NCBI GenBank assembly: GCA_937901105.1
Contig: CALCHD010000242.1
Coordinates: 1 to 7,314, forward strand
Direction of reading: 5' to 3'
DNA from: an uncultured Bacteroidales bacterium
Lineage (GTDB): Bacteria; Bacteroidota; Bacteroidia; Bacteroidales; UBA932
DNA length: 7,314 nt
Shown: positions 6,577 through 7,314 of the stretch, in pieces
How the letters are laid out: every line of letters starts with the position of its first letter
How positions within the stretch are numbered: the first letter of the stretch is position 1
Translations under genes and position numbers: made by a program
Notes under the pieces: model-generated
Seen by the model: the letters and a program-made list of their open reading frames with translations, nothing else
The model's database searches: none
What the model was told of the DNA's origin: nothing

Positions 6577-7314
6577 ATGATGCAATTACAACCAGGCAAC
6601 GAACTTAACGACATACTTACTTACGCCAAGGAAGAGGCCATGAGACTGGGGAACTACACAGTATCAACAGACCATCTGGTACTTGGAATCTTGAGGCACG
6701 GAGAAAACATTACCGTTGCAACACTTGGAAACCTTGGAGTAAACACAGCGGAGTTCAAGGCATACCTTGAAGATGCAGTAAAGGCAAAGGAGCCAATCCC
6801 AATGGACCAGGAGAACGCCCTTACACTATCAAAGGCCAGCGAGAATGCCCTTAAGGTAATGTACCTTGAGGCCCGTTCCCTTCATATGGTAAAGCCGGAC
6901 TCCATACATCTGCTGCTGGCAATTTTGAGGTCACAGGACGGAAACGCTGTACAATACCTTGAAAAGCAAAATATTACGTATAGCAAAGTAAAGGAGGCTC
7001 TTCAGCAGGAAGAACAGGACAATCTTCCCGACAGCACATGGAATTATATAGATACCAGAACAGTGCTTATTGGTGGAGAAGCCTCTGATGTAAGCGGGAG
7101 CCTTTCATTTTTGGACAGTAGCGGAAATGCTGTGGAAGAAGATATTCTTGGTGCAGAGGACAAGCTGTTTTCTTTGGAATATGATTTGTTTGCGTCTACC
7201 GCCTACGGCTGGGTTTTGGATGATCAAAACAGCGGTGTTTTGCATAAGTTCGGAGGTTCCGGCGAATTGCTGACCAATGATAGTTATCAAGCCTTCACCG
7301 CTTCGGCTACCTTC
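6577..7314 (+). CDS. clpC: ClpC-like gene: Clp N-terminal domain, then a non-ClpC continuation (cut by window edge)
   Basis: The frame is open for 246 codons to the window end. Residues 8-145 are a double Clp_N repeat, the adaptor and substrate-docking domain of ClpC/ClpA AAA+ unfoldases, which feed proteins to ClpP. Repeat 1 carries YAKEEAMRLGNYTVSTDHLV and ILRHGE (about 16-43). Repeat 2 carries LTLSKASENALKVMYLEAR, SIHLLLAILRSQDGNAVQYL and ITYSKVKEAL (about 82-142). From about residue 150 the expected ClpC linker and the start of AAA domain 1 (a TPxLDxFGxDLT-like motif, then VVGRE) are missing, although Bacteroides-type ClpC has them by about residue 220-246. The continuation looks like a beta-propeller. 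Two ATGs are adjacent (6577, 6580); 6577 is used, and 6580 would have AGGA just upstream. The gene symbol applies to the N-terminal part only; the whole frame may be a fusion or chimera. Confidence 0.7.
   Translation, partial: MMQLQPGNELNDILTYAKEEAMRLGNYTVSTDHLVLGILRHGENITVATLGNLGVNTAEFKAYLEDAVKAKEPIPMDQENALTLSKASENALKVMYLEARSLHMVKPDSIHLLLAILRSQDGNAVQYLEKQNITYSKVKEALQQEEQDNLPDSTWNYIDTRTVLIGGEASDVSGSLSFLDSSGNAVEEDILGAEDKLFSLEYDLFASTAYGWVLDDQNSGVLHKFGGSGELLTNDSYQAFTASATF
7027..7314 (+). other. Propeller-like segment with deviating codon use, in frame after Clp_N
   Basis: From about residue 151 (PDSTWNYIDTRTVLIGG) to the edge the translation is rich in Ser, Gly, Asp, Phe and Tyr and reads as short beta strands. 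One piece, GWVLDDQNSGVLHKFGGSGE (211-230), has the layout of NHL/YncE/Vgb-type blades (xWVxDxxNxxVxKFxxxGxxL), and SLSFLDSSGNAVEEDI (175-190) could be the preceding strands. Codon use shifts: TTG encodes 2 of 22 leucines before residue 151 but 6 of 11 after, and GGT encodes 0 of 7 glycines before but 4 of 10 after (hand counts). The exact breakpoint cannot be fixed; somewhere between 7005 and 7110 is plausible. The family call is tentative. Confidence 0.5.

Noticed and set aside
7105..7290. A 61-codon frame on the minus strand at the right end
   Set aside because: It is antisense to the open plus-strand frame, which reads far more like a protein; no start signal or family resemblance is visible.
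1..7314. CRISPR, insertion sequence, phage or defence system
   Set aside because: No spaced repeats, transposase, terminal inverted repeats, integrase or tRNA site were seen. The only irregular part is the right-end junction, which is better explained by a chimera or gene fusion.

Overview
The window looks like chromosomal DNA of a member of the Bacteroidales (phylum Bacteroidota). This rests on four things: perfect Bacteroidota-type -7 boxes (TAnnTTTG) upstream of genes; AT-rich leaders with little Shine-Dalgarno signal; a GyrA with the Bacteroidota-like divergent box QNRGGVG; and the order clpC-like <> gyrA > TPR protein, which I recall from Bacteroides-type genomes. That neighbourhood is from memory and was not searched.

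Layout, left to right. (1) Bases 1-2486, minus strand, form a tight three-gene unit read right to left. It holds a two-pass membrane protein with a HAMP-like end and no kinase domain (2486-1719), a TrkH-type K+ transporter (1715-270), and the first 93 codons of a RecD-like/AAA_30 helicase (279-1), which overlaps the trkH stop and runs off the window. (2) Bases 2506-2572 hold a strong intrinsic terminator for the gene to the right, next to a -7 box that could start the K+ transport unit. (3) Bases 2599-6455, minus strand, form a second unit: gyrA (6455-3963), then, 35 nt later, an exported TPR protein (3927-2599). (4) Bases 6456-6576 are a divergent intergenic region with a convincing gyrA promoter. 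(5) Bases 6577-7314, plus strand, hold an open frame that starts as a clean ClpC/ClpA N-terminal domain and is cut by the window end.

Most of the window is ordinary housekeeping DNA. The exception is the right end. After about residue 150 the clpC-like frame stops looking like ClpC. Neither the linker nor the start of the first AAA+ domain, expected by about residue 220-246 in Bacteroides-type ClpC, appears. The in-frame continuation instead looks like a beta-propeller (NHL/YncE/Vgb-like) protein with different codon use. This is either a real Clp_N-propeller fusion or, more likely, a chimeric junction from assembly or recombination. A smaller point of interest is the kinase-less sensor-like protein 3 nt upstream of trkH, which may be a regulator or accessory subunit of K+ uptake.

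I saw no tRNA, rRNA, CRISPR array, insertion sequence or riboswitch. Apart from the overlap and short gaps described, the window is nearly fully coding.
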